Shown here: piece by piece, positions 37,838-46,292 of the stretch | Position numbering within the stretch: position 1 is the first letter of the stretch | Layout: each line of letters opens with the position of its first letter | Assembly (NCBI GenBank): GCA_021847995.1 | Contig: JAJZNE010000106.1 | Coordinates: 1-64,000, forward strand | DNA length: 64,000 bases | Direction of reading: 5' to 3' | Source: Pseudomonadota bacterium | GTDB taxonomy: Bacteria > Pseudomonadota > Alphaproteobacteria > Acetobacterales > Acetobacteraceae | Position numbers and translations under genes: made by a program | Notes under the pieces: model-generated | Told to the model about the DNA's origin: nothing | Database searches by the model: none | What the model saw: only the letters and a program-made list of their open reading frames with translations

Positions 37838-38506
37838 ATGGGCACCGCGATCACCATCATCGCTTCCGACGGCCACACCCTGTCCGCCTGGCGCACCGGG
37901 CCGGAGGACGCGAGGCGCGGTCTCGTCGTCGTGCAGGAGATTTTCGGAGTCAATCATCACATTCGTGCGGTCTGCGAACGCTTTGCCGCGCAAGGTTTCG
38001 CGGTGGTCGCCCCGGCGCTGTTCGACCGCGTGCAGCCGGGAACTGAACTCGGCTATACGCCCGAGGACATCGCCGCCGGTCGCGATCTGCGTGCCAAAGT
38101 GCCGGAGGCCGGCACGATGGCCGACATCGATGCTGCCGCGCGCGCATTGGGCGGCAGGGCGCTCGGCATCGTCGGCTATTGCTGGGGTGGCACGGTGAGC
38201 TGGTGGGGGGCGACGCGCACCGGGCACTTCAAGGCTGCCTCCTGCTGGTACGGCGGCGGCATCGCGGCCACGCGCACCGCGACGCCGCGCTGCCCGGTGC
38301 AGATGCATTTCGGCGATCAGGACGGCTCGATCCCGATTGCCGATGTCGAGGCGATCCGTGCCGCGCAACCGGGGGTGGAGATTTACCTCTACGAAGGCGC
38401 CGGCCACGGCTTCGGCTGCGATGAGCGGGGCAGTTTCAACCCGGCGGCCTTTGAACTGGCGCAACGCCGCACGCTGGCGCTGTTCGACGCCCATCTGACC
38501 GGCTGA
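37838..38506 (+). CDS. Dienelactone hydrolase family protein
   Basis: This 222-aa alpha/beta hydrolase has the Cys-Asp-His triad of dienelactone hydrolases: the nucleophile in IVGYCWGGTVSWWG, Asp in HFGDQDGSIP and His in YEGAGHGFGCDERGSFN. VVVQEIFGVNHHIRAVCERF is also typical. Family members hydrolyse lactones or esters in aromatic degradation and detoxification. GGGAGAG lies a few bases before the ATG. Substrate is not determined by context. Confidence 0.9.
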   Translation: MGTAITIIASDGHTLSAWRTGPEDARRGLVVVQEIFGVNHHIRAVCERFAAQGFAVVAPALFDRVQPGTELGYTPEDIAAGRDLRAKVPEAGTMADIDAAARALGGRALGIVGYCWGGTVSWWGATRTGHFKAASCWYGGGIAATRTATPRCPVQMHFGDQDGSIPIADVEAIRAAQPGVEIYLYEGAGHGFGCDERGSFNPAAFELAQRRTLALFDAHLTG

Positions 38507-38615
38507 TACCCGGCCCTCACCGTCCCCGGCCCACACCCGGCCCGGCCACATAACGAACCCGCGGACTGACCCGGCGTTCCTGCTGTCGTTCAGCAATCGC
38601 AAAGGTCACGCCGGC

Positions 38616-38768
38616 ATGGGCACCATCCTGCTCATCATTCTGATTGTCCTTCTGTTGGGGGCGTTGCCGACTTGGCCGTACAGCGCCGCCTGGGGCTACT
38701 ACCCCTCGGGCGGGCTCGGGCTGCTGCTGCTGATCGTGATCGTGCTGCTGGTGCTCGGACGGATCTGA
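38616..38768 (+). CDS. DUF3309 small membrane protein
   Basis: This 50-aa protein is MGTILLIILIVLLLGALPTW at the N-terminus, then PYSAAWGYYPSGGLGLLLLI. The two hydrophobic helices with a WGYYPSGG linker define DUF3309, a small inner-membrane protein family of unknown function common in alpha- and betaproteobacteria. AAAGG lies about 13 bp before the ATG. It is too short for typical length cut-offs, but the family match is clear. Confidence 0.85.
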   Translation: MGTILLIILIVLLLGALPTWPYSAAWGYYPSGGLGLLLLIVIVLLVLGRI

Positions 38769-38823
38769 CGGCCATCGTGCGGTCCGCGCGGTTGGCCAGG
38801 CTCACGCCGCTCCGGCGAACGCT

Positions 38824-39729
38824 TCAGTCCGCCTCCAGCATCCGCCCCGCTACCGCGTCCAGCTTCGCCATCAGGTCCGGATCGCGCCGGCCGGGCGCGG
38901 TGATGATGGCGTATTCCAGCGCGCGGTCGCACCCAGCCGGGCAGGGCGCGCGCGGGGGCCCCAGCGCCGGCACCAGTGCGCGCACCAGCGTGCGCGCATG
39001 GGCCGCATTCTGGAACAGCACCTTCACCACCTGATCGACAGTGACGGCATCATGTTCGGGATGCCAGCAATCATAGTCCGTCACCATTGCGACGGTCGCG
39101 TAACAGAGCTCCGCCTCTCGCGCCAGCTTCGCCTCCGGCATGTTGGTCATGCCGATGACGCTGCATCCCCAGGCGCGGTAGAGTTCGCTCTCCGCCATGG
39201 TGGAGAATTGCGGGCCTTCCATGACCAGATAGGTGCCGCCCCGCGTCACCGGCAGGCCGACGCTCCGCGCCGCCGCCTCCGCCGCCGCGCCGAGGCGCCG
39301 GCACACCGGATGCGCCAGCGAGACATGAGCGACGCAGCCTTCGCCGAAGAAGCTCTTTTCGCGCGCGAAGCTGCGGTCGATGAACTGATCGACGATGACG
39401 AAATGGCCGGGCGGCAGGTCGGCGTTGAGGCTGCCGACCGCCGACAGCGAGATCACGTCGGTGCAGCCGAGGCGCTTCAGCGCATCGATATTGGCGCGAT
39501 AGTTGAGGTGCGTCGGCGACAGCCGGTGCCCGCGCCCGTGTCGCGGCAGGAATACACAGCGTATGCCGTCGAGCCAGCCCTCCAGCAATTCGTCGGACGG
39601 GTCGCCCCACGGCGTATGTACGCGCCGCCATGCCATGCGCTCCAGCCCCTCGATATCATAGAGGCCGGAGCCGCCGATGATGCCGATGACCGGCTGGATC
39701 GCTTCCTCCGGCGGCGCAACCGCCGCCAT
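38824..39729 (-). CDS. mtnP: S-methyl-5'-thioadenosine phosphorylase
   Basis: MtnP splits methylthioadenosine, a by-product of polyamine synthesis, into adenine and methylthioribose-1-phosphate. The 301-aa trimeric-type phosphorylase has IGIIGGSGLYDIEGLERM, PRHGRGHRLSPTHLNYRANI, VEGPQFSTMAESELYRAW-like text as VMEGPQFSTMAESELYR, GMTNMPEAKLAREAELCYAT and TDYDCWH. It begins 1 bp after the petC stop, so it is the last gene of the pet operon. Neighbouring methionine salvage genes were not seen. Confidence 0.93.
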   Translation of the reverse strand: MAAVAPPEEAIQPVIGIIGGSGLYDIEGLERMAWRRVHTPWGDPSDELLEGWLDGIRCVFLPRHGRGHRLSPTHLNYRANIDALKRLGCTDVISLSAVGSLNADLPPGHFVIVDQFIDRSFAREKSFFGEGCVAHVSLAHPVCRRLGAAAEAAARSVGLPVTRGGTYLVMEGPQFSTMAESELYRAWGCSVIGMTNMPEAKLAREAELCYATVAMVTDYDCWHPEHDAVTVDQVVKVLFQNAAHARTLVRALVPALGPPRAPCPAGCDRALEYAIITAPGRRDPDLMAKLDAVAGRMLEAD

Positions 39730-39730
39730 C

Positions 39731-40507
39731 TCAGTGCACGTCCGACCAGACCCTGCGCTTCACCACATAAGTGATGCCGGTCAGCATCGCCAGGAACAGG
39801 ATGATCTTGACGCCGATCTGCTTGCGGCTCTCCATCTCCGGGTTGGCGATGAAGGTCAGGAACGTGACCACGTCGTGCGCTTCCTGATCCAGGGTCGGCT
39901 TGGTGCCGTCGCTGTACTGCACCTGGTCGGCCTGGAGCGGCTGCGGCATGGCGATCTGGTGGCCGGGGAAAACTCTGTTGTAGTTCATCCCGTCGCCCAT
40001 CTTCATGCCCGCCGGCGGTTCGCCATAGCCGGTGAGCACGCCGTAGACATAGTCCGGCCCGCCCTCCCGCGCCTTCACGATCACCGACAGGTCGGGTGGC
40101 AGGGCACCGTTCAGCGCGGCGCGGGCCGCCTTGTCGTTGGCAAAGGGTGACTTGAAATGGTCCGATGGCAGCGCCGGCCGCTCGGCCGGCTGGCCGTCGT
40201 CGCCGATCGTGGGCACGGTGACGCTGGCTGCGACCGCCTTCACCTGCTCCTCCGACAGGCCGATGCCTTCGAGGTTGCGGTAATAGGCTTCCTTCAGCGA
40301 ATGGCAGTTCGAGCAGACTTCCTTGTAGATCTGGAAGCCGCGCTGCGCGGCGGCCCGGTCGAAGGTGCCGAACGGGCCGGAGAAGCTCCAGCCGGGATGC
40401 GGCAACTGGCCTTCCTGTGCGATCGCCGGCGCGGCGAGCAGGGTGGCGGCGAGCAGGGTGGCGGCGAACTGGCCGCCGGCGCGTGCGGTGGACAGGGCAG
40501 GGCGCAT
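39731..40507 (-). CDS. petC: Cytochrome c1 (bc1 complex)
   Basis: Cytochrome c1 passes electrons from the Rieske protein to cytochrome c. The 258-aa protein has a signal peptide (ATLLAATLLAAPAIAQ), the heme site CSNCH with the KEVCSNCHSLKEAYYRNL context, and the Met ligand in HQIAMPQPL. A C-terminal membrane anchor lies in IILFLAMLTGITYVV with a KRRVW tail. The start overlaps the petB stop by 1 bp (TGATG). Length fits alphaproteobacteria. Confidence 0.95.
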   Translation of the reverse strand: MRPALSTARAGGQFAATLLAATLLAAPAIAQEGQLPHPGWSFSGPFGTFDRAAAQRGFQIYKEVCSNCHSLKEAYYRNLEGIGLSEEQVKAVAASVTVPTIGDDGQPAERPALPSDHFKSPFANDKAARAALNGALPPDLSVIVKAREGGPDYVYGVLTGYGEPPAGMKMGDGMNYNRVFPGHQIAMPQPLQADQVQYSDGTKPTLDQEAHDVVTFLTFIANPEMESRKQIGVKIILFLAMLTGITYVVKRRVWSDVH

Positions 40508-41784
40508 CACGGCTTCTCCATCGGCTTGGCCGGTGCGCCGCCGGGCAGCGGTCCTCCGCCCCCGCGTGGCGGGATGACCGGGCGGCTGATGCTCTCCGGC
40601 AGCGGCAGCGGCCGCTCCAGCTTGCCGATGATCGGCAGCAGCACGAGGAAGTGCAGGAAATAATAGGTCGTGGCGACGCGGCCCAGAACCACCCACCACC
40701 CTTCCGGCCGGTGTGCGCCGACGAAACCGAGGGCGATGCACGCCACCACATGCACCCAGAACAGCGCGCGGTAGATCGGACGGAAGCGGGCGCTGCGCAC
40801 CGGGCTGGTGTCGAGCCAGGGCAGCACGAACAGCACCAGGATGGAGCCGAACATCATGCACACGCCGCCGAGCTTGTTCGGCACCGAGCGCAGGATCGCG
40901 TAGTACGGCAGGAAATACCATTCCGGCACGATTTCCGAAGGCGTCTGCAACGGATTGGCCGGAATGTAGTTGTCCGGGTCGCCGAAGAAGTTGGGCGCGA
41001 AGAACACGAACGCCGCCCACACCATGAAAAACACGCACAGCCCCACGCTGTCCTTGATGGTGTAGTAGGGATGGAAGGGCAGCGTGTCCTGCGGCGACTT
41101 CACGTCGATGCCGAGCGGGTTGTTCGACCCGGTGATGTGCAGCGCGACGACGTGGAAGAACACCACGCCGATGAGCACGAACGGCAGCAGATAGTGCAGC
41201 GAGAAGAAGCGGTGCAGCGTCGGGTCGCCGACCGCGAAGCCGCCCCACAGCCAGGTGACGATGGCGTTGCCGACCAGCGGGAAGGCCGAGAACAGGTTGG
41301 TGATGACGGTGGCGCCCCAGAACGACATCTGGCCCCAGGGCAGCACATAGCCCATGAACGCCGTCGCCATCATCAGCAGCAGGATGACGACGCCGAGCAT
41401 CCACAGCAGCTCCCGCGGCGTCTTGTAGGAGCCGTAGTAGAGGCCGCGGAAGATGTGGATGTAGACGACGATGAAGAACATCGACGCGCCGTTGGCGTGG
41501 GCGTAGCGCAGCAGCCAGCCATAATTCACGTCGCGCATGATACGCTCGACCGAGTCGAACGCCATGTTGCTGTCCGGCGTGTAGTTCATGGCGAGGAACA
41601 CGCCGGTCGCGATCATCAGCAGCAGCGTCACCGTCGCCAGCGCGCCGAAATTCCAAAAGTAGTTGAAGTTCTTCGGCGTCGGAAAGACCGCGTATTCCTT
41701 GTTCATCATCGTGAACAGCGGAAGGCGCGTGTCGATCCAGTTCACCACCGGATTCTTGTAGTCGCTCTTGTGCAGGCCGGCCAT
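40507..41784 (-). CDS. petB: Cytochrome b (bc1 complex)
   Basis: Cytochrome b carries the quinone sites of the bc1 complex. The 425-aa protein has eight membrane helices; the heme ligands are seen in [20 protein letters not shown] (two His) and [19 protein letters not shown]. The Qo-site motif is [16 protein letters not shown] (PEWY intact). Other blocks are [19 protein letters not shown]. It is the middle gene of petABC, with 25 bp to petA. Confidence 0.97.
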   Translation of the reverse strand: MAGLHKSDYKNPVVNWIDTRLPLFTMMNKEYAVFPTPKNFNYFWNFGALATVTLLLMIATGVFLAMNYTPDSNMAFDSVERIMRDVNYGWLLRYAHANGASMFFIVVYIHIFRGLYYGSYKTPRELLWMLGVVILLLMMATAFMGYVLPWGQMSFWGATVITNLFSAFPLVGNAIVTWLWGGFAVGDPTLHRFFSLHYLLPFVLIGVVFFHVVALHITGSNNPLGIDVKSPQDTLPFHPYYTIKDSVGLCVFFMVWAAFVFFAPNFFGDPDNYIPANPLQTPSEIVPEWYFLPYYAILRSVPNKLGGVCMMFGSILVLFVLPWLDTSPVRSARFRPIYRALFWVHVVACIALGFVGAHRPEGWWVVLGRVATTYYFLHFLVLLPIIGKLERPLPLPESISRPVIPPRGGGGPLPGGAPAKPMEKP

Positions 41785-41809
41785 GTCTCGTGCTCCGGTG
41801 TGCGCGGCG

Positions 41810-42379
41810 TCAGCCGATCTTGATCTTGCTGTCGGACTCGAAGGCGTATTGCGGCAGATAGAGATTGAGCGGCGCCGGCCCGTGCCGCACGCGCCCCGAG
41901 GTGTCATACTGGCTGCCATGGCAGGGGCAGAACCAGCCGCCCCAGTCGCCGCGCGGGTCGGTCGGCTTGTTGCCGAGCGGGATGCAGCCCAGATGCGTGC
42001 AGATGCCGATCACCACGATCCACTGGTCGTGGCCGGCCTTGACCCGTTCCGAGTCGGGCTGCGGCTCGATCAGCTCCGACAGTTTCACGTCCTGCGCTTC
42101 CTTGATCTCCTTCTCCGTGCGGTGACGCACGAAGACCGGCTTGCCGCGCCAGGCGACGGTGATGCCCTGACCGGCCGGCACCGGCGTCAGATCGACCTCC
42201 ACCGAGGACAGGGCGAGCACGTCGGCCGAAGGGTTCATGCTGTCGATCAGCGGCCAGGCAATGGCGCCCACGCCGATCGCCGCCGCCGCGCCGGAGACCA
42301 GTTTGAGGAAGTCCCGCTTCCCCTGGTCCGCTGCGTGGGGATGGCCCGGGCCGTGGCTCGCTGGGGCAGTCGCGGACAT
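41810..42379 (-). CDS. petA: Rieske iron-sulfur subunit (bc1 complex)
   Basis: The Rieske protein oxidises quinol at the Qo site. The 189-aa protein has a membrane helix/Tat-like N-terminal segment ([20 protein letters not shown]), the cluster motifs [10 protein letters not shown] and [13 protein letters not shown], and the hinge near [14 protein letters not shown]. The twin-Arg is replaced by GKRDF, so Tat dependence is uncertain by eye. AGAGAGGAAG precedes the ATG. It heads the pet operon. Confidence 0.95.
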   Translation of the reverse strand: MSATAPASHGPGHPHAADQGKRDFLKLVSGAAAAIGVGAIAWPLIDSMNPSADVLALSSVEVDLTPVPAGQGITVAWRGKPVFVRHRTEKEIKEAQDVKLSELIEPQPDSERVKAGHDQWIVVIGICTHLGCIPLGNKPTDPRGDWGGWFCPCHGSQYDTSGRVRHGPAPLNLYLPQYAFESDSKIKIG

Positions 42380-42465
42380 CGTATCGGCTTCCTCTCTTCC
42401 GTTCCGCCGGGCACGCGCGGCGCCGCAAACTGCCGCGGCCAGCCGCGTCTGGCAAGCCGGCCCGC

Positions 42466-42525
42466 ATCCTGGCGCACCCAATCCTGGCGCACCCCGCATT
42501 ATAGGCACGGCGTTCGCCCCTGCAA
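42466..42525 (-). promoter_or_regulatory. petABC promoter with 14-bp direct repeats in the leader
   Basis: On the minus strand TTGCAG (42520-42525), a 16-bp spacer and a perfect TATAAT (42498-42503) form a strong sigma-70 promoter. Just downstream two copies of a 14-bp direct repeat, ATCCTGGCGCACCC as read on the plus strand (42466-42479 and 42481-42494), cover the expected start and the first 25 nt of the transcript. The 5' leader is about 110 nt. The repeats could bind a regulator; this is inferred. Confidence 0.75.
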
Positions 42526-42574
42526 CATGACCGCCCGATCCTTATGATGCGCCGGCACCGTCGGAGCACCCGCC

Positions 42575-43462
42575 ATGTCCGCATCCGTTCCGCCCCACAC
42601 CGCCCTGCGCGCCGCCGCCCGCGCCTGGTTCGAGTCGCTGCGCGACCGTCTCTGCGCGGCCTTCGAGGCGATCGAGGATGACGCGGACAGCGCCCCCGCC
42701 GCCGATCCGCCCGGCCGCTTCGCCGCCACGCCCTGGCGCCGCCCGACCGAGGACGGTTCGGACGGCGGCGGCGGCGAGATGCGGGTGCTGCGCGGGCGCG
42801 TGTTCGAGAAGGTGGGGGTCAACGTCTCCACCGTCAGCGGCAGTTTCAGCCCCGAATTCCGTGCCCAGATCCCCGGTGCCGCCGAGGATCCGCGCTTCTG
42901 GGCGAGCGGCATCAGCCTCGTTGCGCATCTTCGCTCGCCGCGCGTGCCGGCGGCGCATTTCAACACCCGGATGCTGGTGACGACGGCAGGCTGGTTCGGC
43001 GGCGGCGGCGACCTGACGCCGATGTTTCCCGATACGCCGGCGGCGGCGGCGGACGCGGCGGACTTCCACGCCGCCCTGCGCGCCGCCTGCGACCGTCACG
43101 ATCCGGCCTATTATCCGCGCTTCAAGGCGTGGTGCGACCGCTATTTCTTCCTGCCGCACCGCGACGAGCCGCGCGGCGCCGGCGGCATCTTCTTCGATCA
43201 TCACTTCACCGGCGACGCCGCGGCGGATTTCGCCTTCACCCAGGACGTGGGCCGCGCCTTCCTCGATGTCTATCCCCGTCTCGTGCGTCGCCGCATGGCC
43301 GAGAAGTGGACCGCGGCGGAACGCGAACAGCAGCTGATCCGCCGCGGGCGTTACGTTGAGTTCAATCTGCTCTATGACCGCGGCACCCTGTTCGGCCTGC
43401 GCACCGGCGGCAACGTGGAGGCGATCCTGATGAGCCTGCCGCCGGAGGTGCGCTGGCCGTAG
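42575..43462 (+). CDS. hemF: Oxygen-dependent coproporphyrinogen III oxidase
   Basis: HemF converts coproporphyrinogen III to protoporphyrinogen IX with O2. The 295-aa protein has [40 protein letters not shown] with [38 protein letters not shown] and [20 protein letters not shown], all in the family order. It diverges from petA with a 195-bp gap that holds the pet promoter. An aerobic heme gene next to the bc1 operon fits respiratory function. Confidence 0.96.
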   Translation: MSASVPPHTALRAAARAWFESLRDRLCAAFEAIEDDADSAPAADPPGRFAATPWRRPTEDGSDGGGGEMRVLRGRVFEKVGVNVSTVSGSFSPEFRAQIPGAAEDPRFWASGISLVAHLRSPRVPAAHFNTRMLVTTAGWFGGGGDLTPMFPDTPAAAADAADFHAALRAACDRHDPAYYPRFKAWCDRYFFLPHRDEPRGAGGIFFDHHFTGDAAADFAFTQDVGRAFLDVYPRLVRRRMAEKWTAAEREQQLIRRGRYVEFNLLYDRGTLFGLRTGGNVEAILMSLPPEVRWP

Positions 43463-43512
43463 CCGGCCGACCCGCCTTGCGCCGCCGCCGCGCGCGGCCG
43501 ATGCTGCATCGC

Positions 43513-44631
43513 ATGGACATGCACAGTTTCGATGCTCTCGTGGTTGGCGCCGGCATTGCCGGGGCGACCGCCGCCGCCCATCTCGCCGCCGACCGGCGCG
43601 TCGCCCTGATCGAGGCGGAGGATGCCGCCGGCTATCACAGCACCGGCCGCTCCGCCGCGATGTGGATCCAGAACTACGGCCCGGCCACCGCCCGCCTGAT
43701 GACCGGCCTGTCGCGCCCGTTCTTCGAAGCACCGCCGGACGGCTTCGCCGAGGTGCCGCTGATCCTGCACCGGCCGGTGCTGTTCCTGGCGCCGGAAGAG
43801 CAGATGGAGCAGTTCCGCGCCATGCTGTCGGCCGGTCTCGGCCTGGCCGAAATCCCCCCGGCGGCGGCGGCGGCGATGGTGCCGGCGCTGCGGCCCGGCT
43901 GGGTGCACGGCGCGGCCACCGAACGCGATGCCTTCGACATCGACGTGGCGGCGCTGCACCAGGGTTTTCTGCGCCAGCTCCGCGTGCGCGGCGGCGTGCT
44001 CGCGCTGCGCAGCCGGGCCGGGCGGATCGAACGGTCCGGCGGGCGCTGGCAGGTCACCGTCACCGGCGGCGACGTGTTCGCCGCCCCCGTCCTGGTCAAT
44101 GCCGCCGGCGCCTGGGGCGATGAGGTGGCGCGGCTGGCCGGCGTCGCCCCGCTCGGCCTGCAGCCGAAACGGCGCACCGGCGTCATCATCGATCCCGCGC
44201 CGTGGGCGGTCGCCGACTGGCCGATGATCAATGACGTGGGACACACCTGGTACGCGCGGCCGGAGGCACGCACCCGGATGATGGTCTCGCCCGCCGACGA
44301 GACCGATCTCGCCCCGCAGGACGTGCAGCCGGACGAGTTGGACATCGCGCTCGCGATCGACCGCATGCAGCAGGCGCTGGCGATCGAGGTGCGGCGGGTC
44401 GAACGGGCGTGGGCGGGCCTGCGCACCTTCACGCCGGACCGCGAACTCGCGATCGGGCGGGACGGCGCGGCGGAGGGGTACTTCTGGTCGGTGGGGCAGG
44501 GCGGCTACGGCATCCAGACCTCGCCCGCGGCCGGGCGACTGGTCGCCGACCTGGTCGCCGGGCGCGATCCCGGGCCGCTTGGCCGGGTTCTTGCGACCCT
44601 CGACCCGAATCGCTTCCCCCGCCCCCGCTGA
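43513..44631 (+). CDS. FAD-dependent amino acid oxidase/dehydrogenase (DAO family)
   Basis: This 372-aa flavoprotein oxidises an amino acid or related amine; the substrate is unknown. The FAD motif is VVGAGIAGATAAAHLA with the acidic end of strand 2 in VALIEAED. HSTGRSAAMWIQNYG and the C-terminal VGQGGYGIQTSPAAGRLVAD are typical DAO-family blocks. There is no signal peptide. The gene is 51 bp after hemF on the same strand. Several in-frame Mets (43501, 43513, 43519) could be the start; 43513 is used here. Confidence 0.85.
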   Translation: MDMHSFDALVVGAGIAGATAAAHLAADRRVALIEAEDAAGYHSTGRSAAMWIQNYGPATARLMTGLSRPFFEAPPDGFAEVPLILHRPVLFLAPEEQMEQFRAMLSAGLGLAEIPPAAAAAMVPALRPGWVHGAATERDAFDIDVAALHQGFLRQLRVRGGVLALRSRAGRIERSGGRWQVTVTGGDVFAAPVLVNAAGAWGDEVARLAGVAPLGLQPKRRTGVIIDPAPWAVADWPMINDVGHTWYARPEARTRMMVSPADETDLAPQDVQPDELDIALAIDRMQQALAIEVRRVERAWAGLRTFTPDRELAIGRDGAAEGYFWSVGQGGYGIQTSPAAGRLVADLVAGRDPGPLGRVLATLDPNRFPRPR

Positions 44632-45274
44632 CCGGGCAGGCGGCACCGTCGGCGGCCTGCGACGCCCGCGCGCGCCGGGGGCATGGGTCGCCGTCCTGCG
44701 CGTGACGGCCCTGCCGCCGCCGGGCGCTGCATCCCACCTGCGCGGCGCAATCGCCGCTGATGTCCGGCCGGCCTGACCGCCGGGGCGGGGACGGCCACGA
44801 TCACTTCCTGGTGAACGCTCGGGCGGCGGACACGCGCCGCCACGCCCGTTGTCACCTCTCCGGCGACCCGCCCGGCCCGGCGCCTTTGCCCGACCCGGCG
44901 CGGTTCCCGGAAAGTCCACGCGCCCGCGATCCGCACCGCGCCGCCCGACCCGCCCCCCTTCCGCCCGAGTCCCGGCCCGGCCCGGCCACTCCCGAGAATT
45001 TTTTGCGCCCGGGGGGCCGGGCCGCGCGCAAACAGTATGGACTCGATAGCACCTTTCTGCTAACAAACTCGTATCGATAACCGTATGGCGACCCGACAGT
45101 TCTGCGGGCCGCCGTTGGTCGTTCCATAAAGTATTTTGGAACGTGGTCGGATAGAAAATTAAATCCGCGGAGCGGCTCACTTGCCCTCTTGACGCGGATA
45201 CGCAATTACAACCTAAATCATACAAACAGACGTGCGCAGGCGAATATTGCTCCGGCTTCGAAAGGACACAACCT
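44632..45274. other. 643-bp gene-free stretch with a base-composition switch
   Basis: The first 380 bp are very GC-rich, with no credible gene. After about 45001 the composition drops (an AT-rich stretch with TTTTTT, TATCGATA and ATAGAAAATTAAAT). The second half holds a perfect 7-bp inverted repeat (45120-45143) and TTGACG at 45189-45194, which could be the -35 of a promoter for the acyltransferase; a -10 such as TAAATC is only a weak match. No tRNA or IS end was seen at the boundary. Confidence 0.5.
45120..45143. repeat. Perfect inverted repeat CGTTCCA-N10-TGGAACG upstream of FeeM-like gene
   Basis: Two perfect 7-bp arms (45120-45126 and 45137-45143) are separated by a 10-bp AT-rich spacer. 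The centre is 143 bp upstream of the start codon. The spacing resembles an operator for a dimeric regulator. Classic lux boxes are different in sequence, so no regulator is named. Confidence 0.5.
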
Positions 45275-46141
45275 ATGGATGGTTCGATTTACAGCGGATT
45301 CGACCGCAAGTTGGAAAGGGACTTGGAGTCGAACATCTTTGACGCGCCAAAGATAACGGCGCGGCTAGCGCTCAATGAAGAAGTCTTGCGAGAGGCTTGG
45401 ACCGTTCGGCACGCGGCGTATGCCGCACAGGGGCTGATCGTTCCAAATGAAACCGGAATGCTTCGCGATGACTGGGACTTTTCGCCGGCCACCAGGGTTA
45501 TTGTGATCTACAAAGACGGAGACCCGGTCGCAACTGCACGGACTTCGCTCTACGCGCCACAGAGTGGTATCGAAGGCGCAGATGCTGTGCCTTCAATGGC
45601 GATGTTTGAATCCGAAATTCCGTCGATTTATCAAACACTGCCGTATGATGATGGTTTCGCTCGGGTTATCGACATCTCCCGGCTTGGCCGCCATCCATCG
45701 CTCGGAACAGACTGCGAACCCGTGTTCGCCATGTACCGCATGATCTCCTATCTCGTGCTGCACTACAAGGCGGACGCGCTGATTTCGGCAGTCCAGAGGC
45801 ACCATATTCCCTTCTACCGGCGTATGGGCTATCGACAAGTGGCGGAGCCGAAAGCACACCCGAGGTTGAATCTGGCAGCGGCCCTGATGGCATGCGTGCG
45901 CCCCAAGGACGGTCACTTGCGCGAATCCATACCTGTTCTTGGTCTGGTCGCCGAGAGTGATAGCAATTATGCTGGATTCATTCGCGGTGACCTCGTTCCC
46001 GTTTTCGGCACCGGTACGTCACCGGCAGAATTGAACGGAACCTTCGGCGGCCGCATGGTGGGGGTTCGTGGAGGATCGCGCGCTCGCCAGGAGCGAAGCG
46101 CGGCTTTGCCGCAGCAGAGCGATATGTCGGTTGCCGCATGA
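45275..46141 (+). CDS. N-acyl amino acid synthase FeeM-like / LuxI-fold GNAT protein
   Basis: This 288-aa protein has the FeeM catalytic-core type of the GNAT/LuxI fold: LREAWTVRHAAYAAQGLI, an acidic stretch LRDDWDFSP, VIVIYKDGDPVATARTSLYA, and ARVIDISRLGRHPS. Members make N-acyl amino acids or related signals from acyl-ACP. A 70-residue C-terminal tail is low in order. The start has AAAGGA upstream. Codon usage and GC are lower than in neighbours (mid-50s percent versus about 70), consistent with transfer. It precedes a GGDEF-EAL gene by 151 bp. The activity is a family inference; acyl-homoserine lactone synthesis is an alternative. Confidence 0.65.
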   Translation: MDGSIYSGFDRKLERDLESNIFDAPKITARLALNEEVLREAWTVRHAAYAAQGLIVPNETGMLRDDWDFSPATRVIVIYKDGDPVATARTSLYAPQSGIEGADAVPSMAMFESEIPSIYQTLPYDDGFARVIDISRLGRHPSLGTDCEPVFAMYRMISYLVLHYKADALISAVQRHHIPFYRRMGYRQVAEPKAHPRLNLAAALMACVRPKDGHLRESIPVLGLVAESDSNYAGFIRGDLVPVFGTGTSPAELNGTFGGRMVGVRGGSRARQERSAALPQQSDMSVAA

Positions 46142-46292
46142 GCGGCAGGCCGGCCCCGTTGCCGGCGTCGAAAGCGCAAAGTGACGACGCGCTTTCGACG
46201 CGGCAAGGTTTTTAGTTTGGCGCTGACCTTCCGGCCGCGGTATGATGTGGGGTGAGACCACGCCCGTCTTCGAGGCCATCCCGGAAGGTCTA

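Noticed and set aside
44970-45025. Intrinsic terminator after the DAO-family gene
   Set aside because: GC-rich arms (GGCCCGG / CCGGGCC) could pair, but the AT run lies inside the loop rather than after the stem, and the site is over 300 bp from the stop.
45120-45143. A lux box
   Set aside because: The arms and spacing do not match known LuxR-type boxes, and no LuxR gene is visible, so only an unnamed inverted repeat is reported.
46242-46292. An earlier ATG as start of the GGDEF-EAL gene
   Set aside because: The ATG at 46242 lacks a ribosome-binding site, while 46293 has GGAAGG at a proper distance.
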